Positions 39,544-48,601 of a DNA stretch of 48,601 nt are shown piece after piece. Where the stretch lies: assembly GCF_001418415.1 (NCBI RefSeq), contig NZ_LIQT01000079.1, forward strand, positions 1 to 48,601, given 5' to 3'. Numbering within the stretch: the stretch's first letter is position 1; each line of letters begins with the position of its first letter. The DNA is from Streptomyces hirsutus. Its GTDB lineage: Bacteria; Actinomycetota; Actinomycetes; Streptomycetales; Streptomycetaceae. The translations under genes and the position numbers were made by a program. The notes beneath the pieces were generated by a model. That model searched no databases. It saw only the letters and a list, made by a program, of their open reading frames with translations, and was not told the DNA's origin.

Positions 39544-40419
39544 TTGAACCTCAGCATCTGTGACCTCACCACGGTCCGGGCCCGGAATCCGCAGGCCGTC
39601 GCCGAGGCGGCGGCCCGCCGGGCCCGCCGTCCGCTGATCGGCGACAGCGGCCGGCTGATGATCGTGGCCGCCGACCATCCCGCGCGGGGTGCGCTCGGCA
39701 TCGGCGACCGGCGCCTGGCCATGGCCGACCGTGCCGATCTGCTGGAGCGGCTGTGCGTCGCGCTGTCCCGGCCCGGCGTCGACGGGGTGCTGGCCACCGC
39801 CGACATCCTCGAGGACCTGCTGCTGCTCGGCGCGCTCGAGAACAAGGTCGTCATGGGGTCGATGAACCGCGGCGGTCTGGCCGGCTCGGCCTTCGAGATG
39901 GACGACCGCTTCACCGGCCACCGCCCCGAGGACATCGAACGGCTCGGCTTCGACGCGGGCAAGCTGCTGGTCCGCATCGACTACGACGACCCGGGCTCCC
40001 TGCGCACCCTGGAGTCCACCGCCCGCGCCGTCGACGCCATGGCCGAACGCCGGCTCCCGGTGTTCGTGGAGCCGTTCATCTCGCACCGGGTCGACGGCAG
40101 GGTCCGCAACGACCTGTCCGCCGAGGCCGTCACCCGCTCCATCGCCATAGCCTCCGGCCTCGGCGGCACCTCCGCCTACACCTGGCTGAAACTCCCCGTC
40201 ACCGAGAACGCCGACGACATGGCGGAGGTCCTGCGCGCCTCCACGCTGCCCGTCGTCCTGCTCGGCGGGGAGGTCGGCGACCAGGAGGCGGCGTACGAGC
40301 GGTGGGGCAAGGCGCTGAAGCTGCCCTCCGTGCAGGGCATGGTCGTCGGCCGCTCGCTGCTCTACCCGGCCGGGGGCAGTGTGGAGGAAGCGGTGGACAC
40401 GGCCGTGAGCCTGCTGTGA
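39544..40419 (+). CDS. Cgl0159-family TIM-barrel aldolase, probable 2-deoxy-5-keto-gluconate-6-phosphate aldolase
   Basis: 291 residues from TTG 39544, with GGAG seven bases upstream and only 13 nt after iolC. It begins LSICDLTTVRARNP and contains VAADHPARGALG, GVLATADILEDLLLLGALE and VFVEPFISHRVDGRV. The family name comes from the C. glutamicum inositol cluster, from memory. The pathway needs an aldolase that splits the IolC product into dihydroxyacetone phosphate and malonate semialdehyde, and no classical IolJ is present, so this gene is the likely supplier. That assignment is inference from position. Confidence 0.82.
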   Translation: MNLSICDLTTVRARNPQAVAEAAARRARRPLIGDSGRLMIVAADHPARGALGIGDRRLAMADRADLLERLCVALSRPGVDGVLATADILEDLLLLGALENKVVMGSMNRGGLAGSAFEMDDRFTGHRPEDIERLGFDAGKLLVRIDYDDPGSLRTLESTARAVDAMAERRLPVFVEPFISHRVDGRVRNDLSAEAVTRSIAIASGLGGTSAYTWLKLPVTENADDMAEVLRASTLPVVLLGGEVGDQEAAYERWGKALKLPSVQGMVVGRSLLYPAGGSVEEAVDTAVSLL

Positions 40420-40433
40420 CCGGAAAGGCAGCC

Positions 40434-41351
40434 ATGACACATCACCTTCCCGCGGGCCGTGCCCCGGCCGGCCCGTACCTCGTCGACGTGACGCCGGAGT
40501 CGGCCGGCTGGAGTCATTCCAGCCTGCGCGTGCTGGAGCTGGAGCCGGGCGGCACGCACACCTTCGACACCGGCGAGAGCGAGTGGATCGTGCTGCCGCT
40601 CAGCGGCGGCTGCACGGTCGCCTCCGCCGACGACTTCGGCCACGAGTCGTTCGAACTCACCGGCCGCACCGGCGTGTTCGACGGGGTCAGCGACTTCGCC
40701 TACGTGCCGCGCGATGCCCGCGCGACCGTCACGTCGACGGGCGGCGGACGGTTCGCGCTCACCGGCGCCCGCTGCACCCGGCGGCTCCCCGCCCGCTACG
40801 GCCCCGCCTCGGACGTCCCCGTGGAACTGCGCGGCACCGGCAACTGCTCCCGCCAGGTCAACAACTTCGGGGCCGCGGCCCCCGCCGGAGGCGGTGACGG
40901 ACAGGGGTTCGAGTGCGACAAGCTGATCGCGGTCGAGGTGATCACCCCGGGCGGCAACTGGTCGTCGTTCCCGCCGCACAAGCACGACGAGCACCGGCCG
41001 GGCGAGGAGTCCGTGCTGGAGGAGATCTACTACTTCGAGTTCGCGGACCACGACGGCGTCCCCGGCCTCGGCTACCAGCGGGTCTCCCCGTCCGGTCCCG
41101 GCCGGGACACGGACGTACTGGCCGAGGTGCGCGACGGCGACGTGGTGCTCATCCCGGACGGCTGGCACGGGCCGTCCATGGCCGTGCCCGGCCACCACAT
41201 GTACTACCTCAACGTCATGGCGGGCCCGGAGGACGAGCGTGCCTGGCTGATCTGCGACCATCCCGAGCACGCCTGGATCCGCTCCACCTGGCCCGACCAG
41301 CCCGTCGACCCCCGCCTGCCCCTCTACACCGCACCCGAGAGGTCCGTATGA
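40434..41351 (+). CDS. iolB: 5-deoxy-glucuronate isomerase
   Basis: 305 residues from ATG 40434, with GGAAAGG upstream. A bicupin that converts 5-deoxy-D-glucuronate to 2-deoxy-5-keto-D-gluconate. The metal-binding motif PPHKHDEH (His182, His184, Glu186) followed by EEIYYFEF is diagnostic; VNNFGAA and LIPDGWHGPSMAVPGH also match. It overlaps iolD by four bases (ATGA), so translation is coupled. Confidence 0.94.
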   Translation: MTHHLPAGRAPAGPYLVDVTPESAGWSHSSLRVLELEPGGTHTFDTGESEWIVLPLSGGCTVASADDFGHESFELTGRTGVFDGVSDFAYVPRDARATVTSTGGGRFALTGARCTRRLPARYGPASDVPVELRGTGNCSRQVNNFGAAAPAGGGDGQGFECDKLIAVEVITPGGNWSSFPPHKHDEHRPGEESVLEEIYYFEFADHDGVPGLGYQRVSPSGPGRDTDVLAEVRDGDVVLIPDGWHGPSMAVPGHHMYYLNVMAGPEDERAWLICDHPEHAWIRSTWPDQPVDPRLPLYTAPERSV

Positions 41352-43219
41352 GCGCCCCCACCCGCCGACTGACGACCGCCCAGGCACTCGTGCGGTTCCT
41401 GGCCGCCCAGTACACCGAGCGGGACGGCGTACGGCACCGGCTGATCGCGGGCACGTGGGGCATCTTCGGCCACGGCAACGTGGCGGGCGTCGGGCAGGCG
41501 CTCGTCGAGTACGCCGATGTCATGCCGTACCACCAGGGCCGCAACGAACAGGCCATGGTGCACGCGGCGGTGGCCCATGCCCGCCAGCTCAACCGGCTGT
41601 CGGCGCAGGCCGTGACGACGTCGATCGGCCCCGGCGCCACCAACCTGGTCACCGGCGCGGCACTCGCCACCGTCAACCGGCTGCCGGTACTGCTGCTCCC
41701 CGGCGACTACTTCGCCTCGCACGCGGCGGACCCGCTGCTCCAGCAGCTGGAGCACCCGGTCGAAGCGGACCTGTCCGTCAACGACACGCTGCGCCCCGTC
41801 TCCCGCTACTTCGACCGGATCAACCGTCCCGAGGCGCTGATCGCGTCCGCGCTGAACGCCGTACGGGTGCTCGCCGACCCGGCCGAGACCGGCGCCGTCA
41901 CCCTCGCCCTGCCGCAGGACGTGCAGGCCGAGGCGTACGACTGGCCGGAGGAGTTCTTCGCCGACCGCGTCTGGCGCGTACGGCGTCCGGCTCCGGACCC
42001 GGTCGAGCTGGAGGCGGCGGTGCGGGCCGTACGGGCCGCCCGGCGTCCGCTGATCGTCGCGGGCGGCGGTGTCCACCACAGCGAGGCCGAGGGAGCGCTC
42101 CGGGCGCTCGTGGACGCCACCGGCATCCCGGTCGCCTCCACCCAGGCCGGCAAGGGCTCCCTGCGCCACGACCACCCGGCCGACCTGGGCGGCATCGGTC
42201 ACACCGGCACGGCGGTGAGCGACGAACTGGCCCGCACCGCCGACCTGGTGATCGGTGTCGGCACCCGGTACACCGATTTCACCACCGCCTCCGGCACCCT
42301 CTTCGCCGATCCGGACGTGCGCTTCCTCAACCTCAACATCACCGGCTTCGACGCCCACAAGCTGGGAGCGCACACCCTGGTGTGCGACGCGCGGAGCGGT
42401 CTGGAGGCACTGGCCGGGGCGCTGGCCGGACACCGCGTGGACCCGGCGTACGAGGCCGGGTACGCAGCCGGGAAGGAGCGCTGGGAGCGGGTCGTGGAGG
42501 CCGCCTACCGCGCCGACGACGAGAACGCCGTACCCACCCAGACCCAGGTGCTCGGCGCGCTGGACGCGGTCGTGGGCGAGACCGACGTGGTGATCAACGC
42601 GGCCGGCTCGCTCCCCGGCGACCTGCACAAGCTGTGGCGCGCGCGCAGCCCGCGCCAGTACCACCTCGAGTACGGCTACTCCTGCATGGGCTACGAGATC
42701 CCGGCCGCGATCGGCGTCCAGCAGGCCGCGCCCGGCACGCCCGTGTGGGCGCTGGTCGGCGACGGCACGTACCTGATGATGCCGACCGAGATCGTCACGG
42801 CCGTCCAGGAGCGGCTGCCCGTGAAGATGGTGCTGATCCAGAACCACGGATACGCCTCCATCGGCGGCCTGTCCGAGGAGACCGGCGGCGAGCGCTTCGG
42901 CACCGCCTACCGGTACCGGGCCGAGGACGGCACCTTCACCGGTGCCCCGCTGCCCGTGGACCTCGCGGCGAACGCGGCCAGCCTGGGCATGGACGTGCTG
43001 CGCGCCAAGACCGTGCGGGAGCTGCGCCACGCCCTGGCCGAGGCCCGCGCCGCCGAGCGTCCGACGTGCGTGTACGTCGAGACGGACCCGGCGCCCACCG
43101 CTCCCCCGGCCGAGGCCTGGTGGGACGTGCCGGTGGCCGAGGTCTCCTCCCGCGAGGCCGCCGTCCGGGCGCGCGAACGCTACGACGCCCAGGTCGCCGG
43201 CCGCCGCCGGCACCTCTGA
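41348..43219 (+). CDS. iolD: 3D-(3,5/4)-trihydroxycyclohexane-1,2-dione acylhydrolase (ThDP-dependent)
   Basis: 623 residues. It opens the six-membered ring of trihydroxycyclohexanedione to 5-deoxy-D-glucuronate. The N-terminal ThDP pyrimidine domain has GNVAGVGQAL, the catalytic Glu in GRNEQAMVHAA and TTSIGPGATNLVTGAA. A central domain follows, then the C-terminal pyrophosphate domain with the ThDP motif GDG (471-473) and Asn499. HLEYGYSCMGYEIPAAIG and QNHGYASIGGLS are characteristic of IolD. It starts inside the iolB stop. A gap of 83 nt follows to mmsA. Confidence 0.95.
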   Translation: MSAPTRRLTTAQALVRFLAAQYTERDGVRHRLIAGTWGIFGHGNVAGVGQALVEYADVMPYHQGRNEQAMVHAAVAHARQLNRLSAQAVTTSIGPGATNLVTGAALATVNRLPVLLLPGDYFASHAADPLLQQLEHPVEADLSVNDTLRPVSRYFDRINRPEALIASALNAVRVLADPAETGAVTLALPQDVQAEAYDWPEEFFADRVWRVRRPAPDPVELEAAVRAVRAARRPLIVAGGGVHHSEAEGALRALVDATGIPVASTQAGKGSLRHDHPADLGGIGHTGTAVSDELARTADLVIGVGTRYTDFTTASGTLFADPDVRFLNLNITGFDAHKLGAHTLVCDARSGLEALAGALAGHRVDPAYEAGYAAGKERWERVVEAAYRADDENAVPTQTQVLGALDAVVGETDVVINAAGSLPGDLHKLWRARSPRQYHLEYGYSCMGYEIPAAIGVQQAAPGTPVWALVGDGTYLMMPTEIVTAVQERLPVKMVLIQNHGYASIGGLSEETGGERFGTAYRYRAEDGTFTGAPLPVDLAANAASLGMDVLRAKTVRELRHALAEARAAERPTCVYVETDPAPTAPPAEAWWDVPVAEVSSREAAVRARERYDAQVAGRRRHL

Positions 43220-43302
43220 ACCGCACCTCCCCCACCCCCGGGCCCGGCACTCGAGCCCCGCTCCCGATTCAACTCACCGCACGTGAAAGGTCGTCCGCTC
43301 TC

Positions 43303-44796
<1,494 letters not shown>

Positions 44797-44856
44797 CCCT
44801 CGGCCGCCCGAGCGGCTCCTGCCCTCTACAGCGCCCCCCAACAGGAAGGTACGCCC

Positions 44857-45642
44857 ATGGCGAAGACCGGTGACCGGGCCCGTGCAGTGACCGAACCCGC
44901 GCTCAGCTCACTGGACTTCACCCTGGACCGGGGCAGTCCGGTGCCGCTGTACTACCAGTTCGCCCAGCAGCTGGAGGCGGCGATCACGCGGGGCGACCTC
45001 GCCCCGGGCAACCTCCTGGGCAACGAGGTCGATCTCTCGGTACGCCTCGGTCTGTCCCGCCCCACGGTCCGCCAGGCCATCCAGTCCCTTGTCGACAAGG
45101 GACTGCTGGTCCGGCGGCGTGGGGTGGGCACCCAGGTGGTGCACAGCCAGGTCAGGCGCTCCCTGGAGCTCAGCAGCCTCTACGACGACCTGGAGGCGGC
45201 CGGCCAGGGCCCGAGTACGCAGGTCGTCCGCCACGAGACCGTCCCGGCACCCCCCGGCGTGGCGGCGGCCCTGGGCCTGCCCGAGGGCGGAGAAACGGTC
45301 CTCCTCGAACGCCTGCGCCGCACCCACGGCCAGCCCGTCGCCCTCCTGTGCAACTACCTCCCGTCGGGCCTGCTGGAACTGGACGACGCCCGGCTGGAGT
45401 CGACCGGCCTGTACCGCGTGATGCGCGCGGCGGGCATCACCCTGCACAGCGCCCGGCAGACCGTCGGCGCCCGCTCGGCCACCGCCGGGGAGGCGTCCCG
45501 CCTGGACGAGAAGGAGGGCGCCGCCCTGCTCACCATGCACCGCACCGCCTACGACGACACGGGCCGCGCGGTGGAGTACGCGACCCACGTCTACCGCGCC
45601 TCGCGCTACTCGTTCGACTTCCAGCTGCTGGTCAGGTCCTGA
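44857..45642 (+). CDS. GntR-family regulator with UTRA domain (HutC subfamily)
   Basis: 261 residues from ATG 44857, with AGGAAGG (44842-44848) upstream. The winged helix-turn-helix lies at about 25-95 (VPLYYQFAQQLEAAITRGDL, then LGLSRPTVRQAIQSLVDKGL). The UTRA ligand domain lies at about 105-255 (GETVLLERLRRTHGQPVALL, VEYATHVYRASRY). It follows mmsA after 60 nt in the same direction and is probably the last gene of the iol operon, a natural pathway repressor sensing an inositol intermediate. With the FadR-type GntR at 27507 broken, it and the LacI protein are the remaining candidate regulators. Confidence 0.9.
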   Translation: MAKTGDRARAVTEPALSSLDFTLDRGSPVPLYYQFAQQLEAAITRGDLAPGNLLGNEVDLSVRLGLSRPTVRQAIQSLVDKGLLVRRRGVGTQVVHSQVRRSLELSSLYDDLEAAGQGPSTQVVRHETVPAPPGVAAALGLPEGGETVLLERLRRTHGQPVALLCNYLPSGLLELDDARLESTGLYRVMRAAGITLHSARQTVGARSATAGEASRLDEKEGAALLTMHRTAYDDTGRAVEYATHVYRASRYSFDFQLLVRS

Positions 45643-45663
45643 TCGTCGCCTCGGCGCGCCGTC

Positions 45664-46647
45664 TCAGTGCGCCGCGTCCAGCCGGGCCCGCTGCTCCGGC
45701 GACAGTTCCAGGTCCACCGCCGCCAGGTTCTCCTCCAGTTGCGCCACCGAGGACACCCCGGCCAGCGGCAGGATCGGCAGTTCGTGGCCGAGCTGCCAGG
45801 CCAGCACCACCTGGCCGGCGCTCGCCCCGGTCTCCCGGGCGACCTCGTGCAGCACCTTCAGCCGGGCGGGGGTCCCCGGATGGTCGTAGTCCCCGGGCAG
45901 CCGCTCCGGTCGGGCGTACGCGCCCTTCAGCAGCGGCGAGTAGGCGACCAGGGCCGGCCGGGGCTCGGCCCGCAGGTAGGTGAGCAGCTCGGCGCCGGCG
46001 TGTCCGAGGCTGCCGTCGGGGAAGAGGTCCTCGGGCAGGTCGGCGCGGGGGCGCAGGTAGCTGTGCTGGTACTGGAGCACCTCGTAGCCGGGGAGTCCCG
46101 CCGCGGCGGCGAGGGCACGGGCCCGCTCCACCCGCCACACCGCGTGGTTGCTCGCGCCGAGCAGTCCGACCGTGCCCTCGGCGACGAGGCCGGCGAAGCC
46201 CTCCACGGTCTCCCGCAGCGGGACGGCGCGGTCCTCGATGTGGGCGTACAGCAGGTCCAGCCGGTCCGTACCGAGCCGCTCCCGGCTGCGCTCGGCCGAC
46301 TCCCGGATCACCTTCGCCGACAGGCCCTCCGGGTTGTCGGTGTAGCTCGTGCCGGGGGCGAGCGGGCGGGCGCCCAGCTTGGTCGCGACGACGATCTCGT
46401 CGCCGACGCCCCGGCTGCGCCGCCAGCGCCCGAGCAGCGCTTCGCTCTGCCCGCCCTGACCGCCGTCGGCCCAGAAGGCGTAGTTGTCGGACGTGTCGAT
46501 GAAGTTCCCGCCCGCCTCGACGTACCGGTCGAGTACGGCGAAGGACGTCTTCTCGTCCGTCACGGAGCCGAACAGCATCGCGCCGAGCGCGAGCACGCTC
46601 ACCTCCCGGCGGGTCTGCGGATCGCTGCCGATGGTGCGGTACTTCAT
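45664..46647 (-). CDS. aldo/keto reductase
   Basis: 327 residues from ATG 46647, with GGGAGGG seven bases upstream. The AKR catalytic tetrad is complete: Asp51 and Tyr56 in DTSDNYAFW, Lys90 in VVATKLG, His136 in YAHIED. It is an NADPH-dependent oxidoreductase of unknown substrate. The upstream region carries a MerR-type promoter with a perfect 7+7 palindrome, so it is probably induced by a MerR regulator encoded elsewhere. It converges on the GntR gene with 21 bp between stops. Confidence 0.9.
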   Translation of the reverse strand: MKYRTIGSDPQTRREVSVLALGAMLFGSVTDEKTSFAVLDRYVEAGGNFIDTSDNYAFWADGGQGGQSEALLGRWRRSRGVGDEIVVATKLGARPLAPGTSYTDNPEGLSAKVIRESAERSRERLGTDRLDLLYAHIEDRAVPLRETVEGFAGLVAEGTVGLLGASNHAVWRVERARALAAAAGLPGYEVLQYQHSYLRPRADLPEDLFPDGSLGHAGAELLTYLRAEPRPALVAYSPLLKGAYARPERLPGDYDHPGTPARLKVLHEVARETGASAGQVVLAWQLGHELPILPLAGVSSVAQLEENLAAVDLELSPEQRARLDAAH

Positions 46648-46693
46648 GGGGTTTCCCTCCCGTGAGCGCCCCGTGGTCGGGGTACGGAACGGG

Positions 46694-46724
46694 AGTCTTC
46701 GGCTTGAAGCGCACTTCAAGTCAA
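46694..46724 (-). promoter_or_regulatory. MerR-type promoter of the aldo/keto reductase gene
   Basis: On the minus strand, -35 TTGACT (46719-46724) and -10-like AAGACT (46694-46699) are 19 bp apart. The spacer region holds the perfect palindrome CTTGAAG-TGCG-CTTCAAG (46703-46720). No merR gene is in the window. Confidence 0.65.
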
Positions 46725-46750
46725 GGGCTTACGCGGCGGATCGATGAAGA

Positions 46751-46769
46751 GGCCCCCGGGCGGGGGGCC
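46751..46769. terminator. terminator after the unknown 383-residue protein gene
   Basis: GGCCCCC (46751-46757) pairs with GGGGGCC (46763-46769), 5-nt loop, 22 nt past the stop on the minus strand. Confidence 0.5.
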
Positions 46770-46790
46770 GGGCGCCGACGTGAGCGCGGC

Positions 46791-47942
46791 CTACTTGTTC
46801 GTGCCCCGGAAGCGGCCGAAGGCCTTCGTCAAGCCGCTGAGCGGCGAGCCCTCCTCGCCTGCCGGCCCCGGCCCAGGCGCGGGCAGCCGGGGTGCGCCGC
46901 GGGTCGCCTCGGCGAGTGCGGCCTGCGCGGCCTCGGCCGCCTCCCGGTACAGGTCGCGGGACTCCGTCATGGCGTCGAGCGCGTGGGCGTACCTGGCGAC
47001 CATGTCCTGGGCGTGGGCCAGTTCCTCTTCCGGGCTGAGCAGGTGCCAACCTCGGCGCAGCCGCGTCAGGGCCTGCTCGGCCTCGGCCGGCAGAGGCCGC
47101 GGCAGCGCGGCGAACTCGATGATCCTGCCGAGGAATTCGACCGGTTCCGAGCCGTCCAGGAAGATGCTGCGCACCGTGAAGTGCTCCGGGTCGTAGTCCG
47201 GTCCCGGCGGCACCGTGGGCAGGACGACGGCGCCGCCGCGCGGCATCCGCAACTTCAGCTCCCGCTGCAGCGCGAAGTCGGCGATCCGGGCCTGCTCGGG
47301 TGTGCCCCGGTGCTCGACCACCCGGTGCCGCAGGCTCGGCGGCAGGAACTCCGCGACCGGCCGCTGCCCCCGCGCGTCCGGTGTCATCGCCTCGTGCACC
47401 ACGACATGGACGAACCAGCTGTCGCGGGCGCAGTCCCGCAGCCGGCGGCGCACCTCGTCGTCGTCCTTCGGCAGGTGGTTCACCGTCCGCAGGCGTACGC
47501 CCGGCACCGTGTCGTGGTCCCACTCGACCTGGCTGCTGTCGGGCCAGAACATGGTGGCGGGCGACGGCCAGCGAGCGTCCCACGCACGCTCCGCCTCGGC
47601 GGCGAGGAACCAGGTGACGCCTTCGGTCTCGTCCCCGCGGGCCTGCGGCTCGTAGGTGGTCAGCTGCGCGCGCACCGTGACGTCCTCGGCCACACGCCAG
47701 CGGGCCTCGAAGAGGCGGCGGGCCGACGGGCCGGGGTCGGCGGAGGCGTCCCGGGGGTACAGGACGGTGGACCGGACCGCCTCGACGGGGTCGAGCTCCA
47801 GGAAGTCGTCCAGACCTCCGGCCGCCTTGAGGGCGATGAGGTTGCGCCGGACGTCGAGTTCGGGCTCGGGACCCGTATGGCGTCCGCGCGCCAGCCATAC
47901 GGTGTCGGGGACGGTGGGCGGGGGAGTGCTGTTTTTGACCAT
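46791..47942 (-). CDS. hypothetical protein
   Basis: 383 residues from ATG 47942; ATG 48005 would add 21 residues, and neither has a clear ribosome site. I do not recognise the family. It is soluble and has no signal peptide. A central mixed region contains TWFLAAEAERAWDARWPSPA and FVHVVVHEAMTPD. A probable helical or coiled stretch lies at about 320-350 (HAQDMVARYAHALDAM, EAAEAAQAALAEA), and the C-terminal linker is Pro/Gly-rich. It appears monocistronic, with a hairpin downstream. Codon use is normal for the genome. Confidence 0.75.
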   Translation of the reverse strand: MVKNSTPPPTVPDTVWLARGRHTGPEPELDVRRNLIALKAAGGLDDFLELDPVEAVRSTVLYPRDASADPGPSARRLFEARWRVAEDVTVRAQLTTYEPQARGDETEGVTWFLAAEAERAWDARWPSPATMFWPDSSQVEWDHDTVPGVRLRTVNHLPKDDDEVRRRLRDCARDSWFVHVVVHEAMTPDARGQRPVAEFLPPSLRHRVVEHRGTPEQARIADFALQRELKLRMPRGGAVVLPTVPPGPDYDPEHFTVRSIFLDGSEPVEFLGRIIEFAALPRPLPAEAEQALTRLRRGWHLLSPEEELAHAQDMVARYAHALDAMTESRDLYREAAEAAQAALAEATRGAPRLPAPGPGPAGEEGSPLSGLTKAFGRFRGTNK

Positions 47943-48168
47943 GGAGTCGTTCTGTGAGTGGCCGGGGGCCCGATCAGTATGTCCGTAGACCGGCGCACCG
48001 TCCATGACCTGCGGCACCGCACGGACACGGGCACGGTCACGACTCGGCGAGCCGTGCCCGGCCGCCCGGAGGCGACGCGAACCGGCCGGACGCCGAAAGG
48101 GCCGTCGTCGTGTTCGCGGCCCTCCCGGCCCGCAGGTGACCTGGCCGTACCGTGCCCGTGAACGCGTT

Positions 48169-48196
48169 CGGGTGGGTGGCACCTGCCACCCACCCG
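48169..48196. terminator. terminator of the bL37 gene
   Basis: 13-bp perfect inverted repeat CGGGTGGGTGGCA / TGCCACCCACCCG (48169-48181, 48184-48196), about 38 nt after the bL37 stop on the minus strand. Confidence 0.7.
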
Positions 48197-48234
48197 ATGG
48201 GTCGGCACGGCCTCAGGCCTTCTTCAGGGCTTTT

Positions 48235-48312
48235 TCAGGACTGCGGACGCTTGCCGTGGTTCGCGCTGTTCTTGCCGCGGGCCTTCTTCTTACGACGTCG
48301 CTTCGAGGACAT
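48235..48312 (-). CDS. 50S ribosomal protein bL37 (25 residues)
   Basis: A 25-codon reading frame, ATG 48312 to TGA 48235. It encodes a highly basic peptide that starts MSSKRRRKKKARGKN and ends SANHGKRPQS. The NHGKRP ending and Arg/Lys-rich body match bL37, the small actinobacterial large-subunit protein first seen in mycobacterial ribosomes, from memory. The ribosome site GAGGAGG lies four bases before the ATG and is the strongest in this part of the window. A perfect terminator follows. It is short enough to be missed by most gene finders. Confidence 0.85.
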   Translation of the reverse strand: MSSKRRRKKKARGKNSANHGKRPQS

Positions 48313-48420
48313 CGGACCTCCTCTTTCCGTGCTTTTGATTCACTGTCCACCGGATTGTCACGTCCGGTGATCACAGAGCCCCTTTCCAGTCGGCGCGACG
48401 GCAAACACGCCCGATGCGGA

Positions 48421-48462
48421 TGCACACGGATGACCTACGTCTGCACACGGAGGACCTACGTC
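48421..48462. repeat. tandem 21-bp repeat upstream of bL37
   Basis: Two adjacent copies (48421-48441 and 48442-48462) of TGCACACGGAKGACCTACGTC, differing at one base. The period equals two helical turns. Confidence 0.75.
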
Positions 48463-48539
48463 CCGGCGGTGGCCCGAGACGCTCCGTGTCGTCACCGGTC
48501 GAGGAACGCCGGTCCCCACCCGGTCTCCACGCATGACCG

Positions 48540-48573
48540 AGGGCCGGTTTCGGATTGCTCCGAAACCGGCCCT
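48540..48573. terminator. tRNA-type terminator hairpin at the window end
   Basis: Perfect 15-bp stem (48540-48554 with 48559-48573) and 4-nt loop, the same design as the tRNA-Pro terminators at 22989 and 26277. Confidence 0.75.
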
Positions 48574-48593
48574 AGACCTGCGACTCTCACGAG

Positions 48594-48601
48594 TCGGGAC
48601 G
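48594..48601 (-). tRNA. probable tRNA-Pro, 3' end only, cut by the window edge
   Basis: The last 20 bases, including ACTCTCACGAGTCGGGACG, repeat the trailer and acceptor-stem end of the tRNA-Pro at 26329, with the same hairpin 20 bp away. Only 8 nt of the presumed gene are inside the window, so the isoacceptor is unknown. Confidence 0.5.

Overview
The window is high-GC actinobacterial chromosome and almost certainly Streptomyces. The evidence is strong third-position GC, GTG, TTG and one probable CTG start codon, rare TTA codons, leaderless-looking promoters, and families typical of the genus: monomeric isocitrate dehydrogenase, SecDF fusion, superinfection-immunity protein, XRE/TPR regulator paired with an HATPase, and bL37. 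From memory, unchecked, the neighbourhood of icd, a SoxR-type ABC exporter and an inositol cluster resembles the S. coelicolor region around SCO6970-SCO7010.

Left part (1-13.2 kb), mostly housekeeping: a SecDF fusion converging on an ABC exporter whose promoter carries a SoxR-like box with the 19-bp spacer of MerR-family targets; a UPF0104 membrane protein; an MscS channel; icd; a metY-metX pair making homocysteine, with metX probably starting at CTG inside the metY stop; and an N-formylglutamate amidohydrolase-like protein.

Protease locus (13.2-21.9 kb): an acidic unknown protein, an ECF-like sigma factor and a subtilase without signal peptide on the minus strand, divergent from a TPR-CHAT (caspase-like) protease with an intact His/Cys dyad. 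Next come a LuxR-type ATPase regulator and a cytoplasmic-looking metzincin whose catalytic Glu is Gln (HQxxH). This looks like a proteolysis-coupled transcriptional signalling or conflict system and is the best candidate for something undescribed.

tRNA-bounded island (22.4-27.5 kb): two diverged copies of about 254 bp, each holding the 3' half of tRNA-Pro(GGG) plus its terminator and flank, bracket an XRE/TPR regulator, an HATPase protein, a small protein and a TTA-containing hypothetical gene, with no integrase. A superinfection-immunity-like gene with a TTA codon lies just outside. Beyond the intact tRNA are a frameshifted cupin remnant and a GntR regulator broken by a frameshift and an in-frame TAG.

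Inositol/cyclitol region (27.5-45.6 kb): a Gfo/Idh/MocA oxidoreductase; a LacI regulator; a phytanoyl-CoA dioxygenase-like, SDR and IolG-like operon; a minus-strand operon for a lipoprotein-dependent sugar ABC importer plus IolE/IolH-type isomerase and a third oxidoreductase; and a plus-strand operon iolC, aldolase-like, iolB, iolD, mmsA (iolA) and a UTRA-type GntR. Together they can import myo-inositol or related cyclitols and convert them to dihydroxyacetone phosphate and acetyl-CoA. A TTTGTnnnGACA-type operator recurs in three regulatory regions, one beside the broken GntR gene.

Right end (45.7-48.6 kb): an aldo/keto reductase with a second MerR-type 19-bp-spacer promoter, an unrecognised protein, a 25-residue bL37 gene, and what appears to be the 3' end of another tRNA-Pro cut by the window edge.
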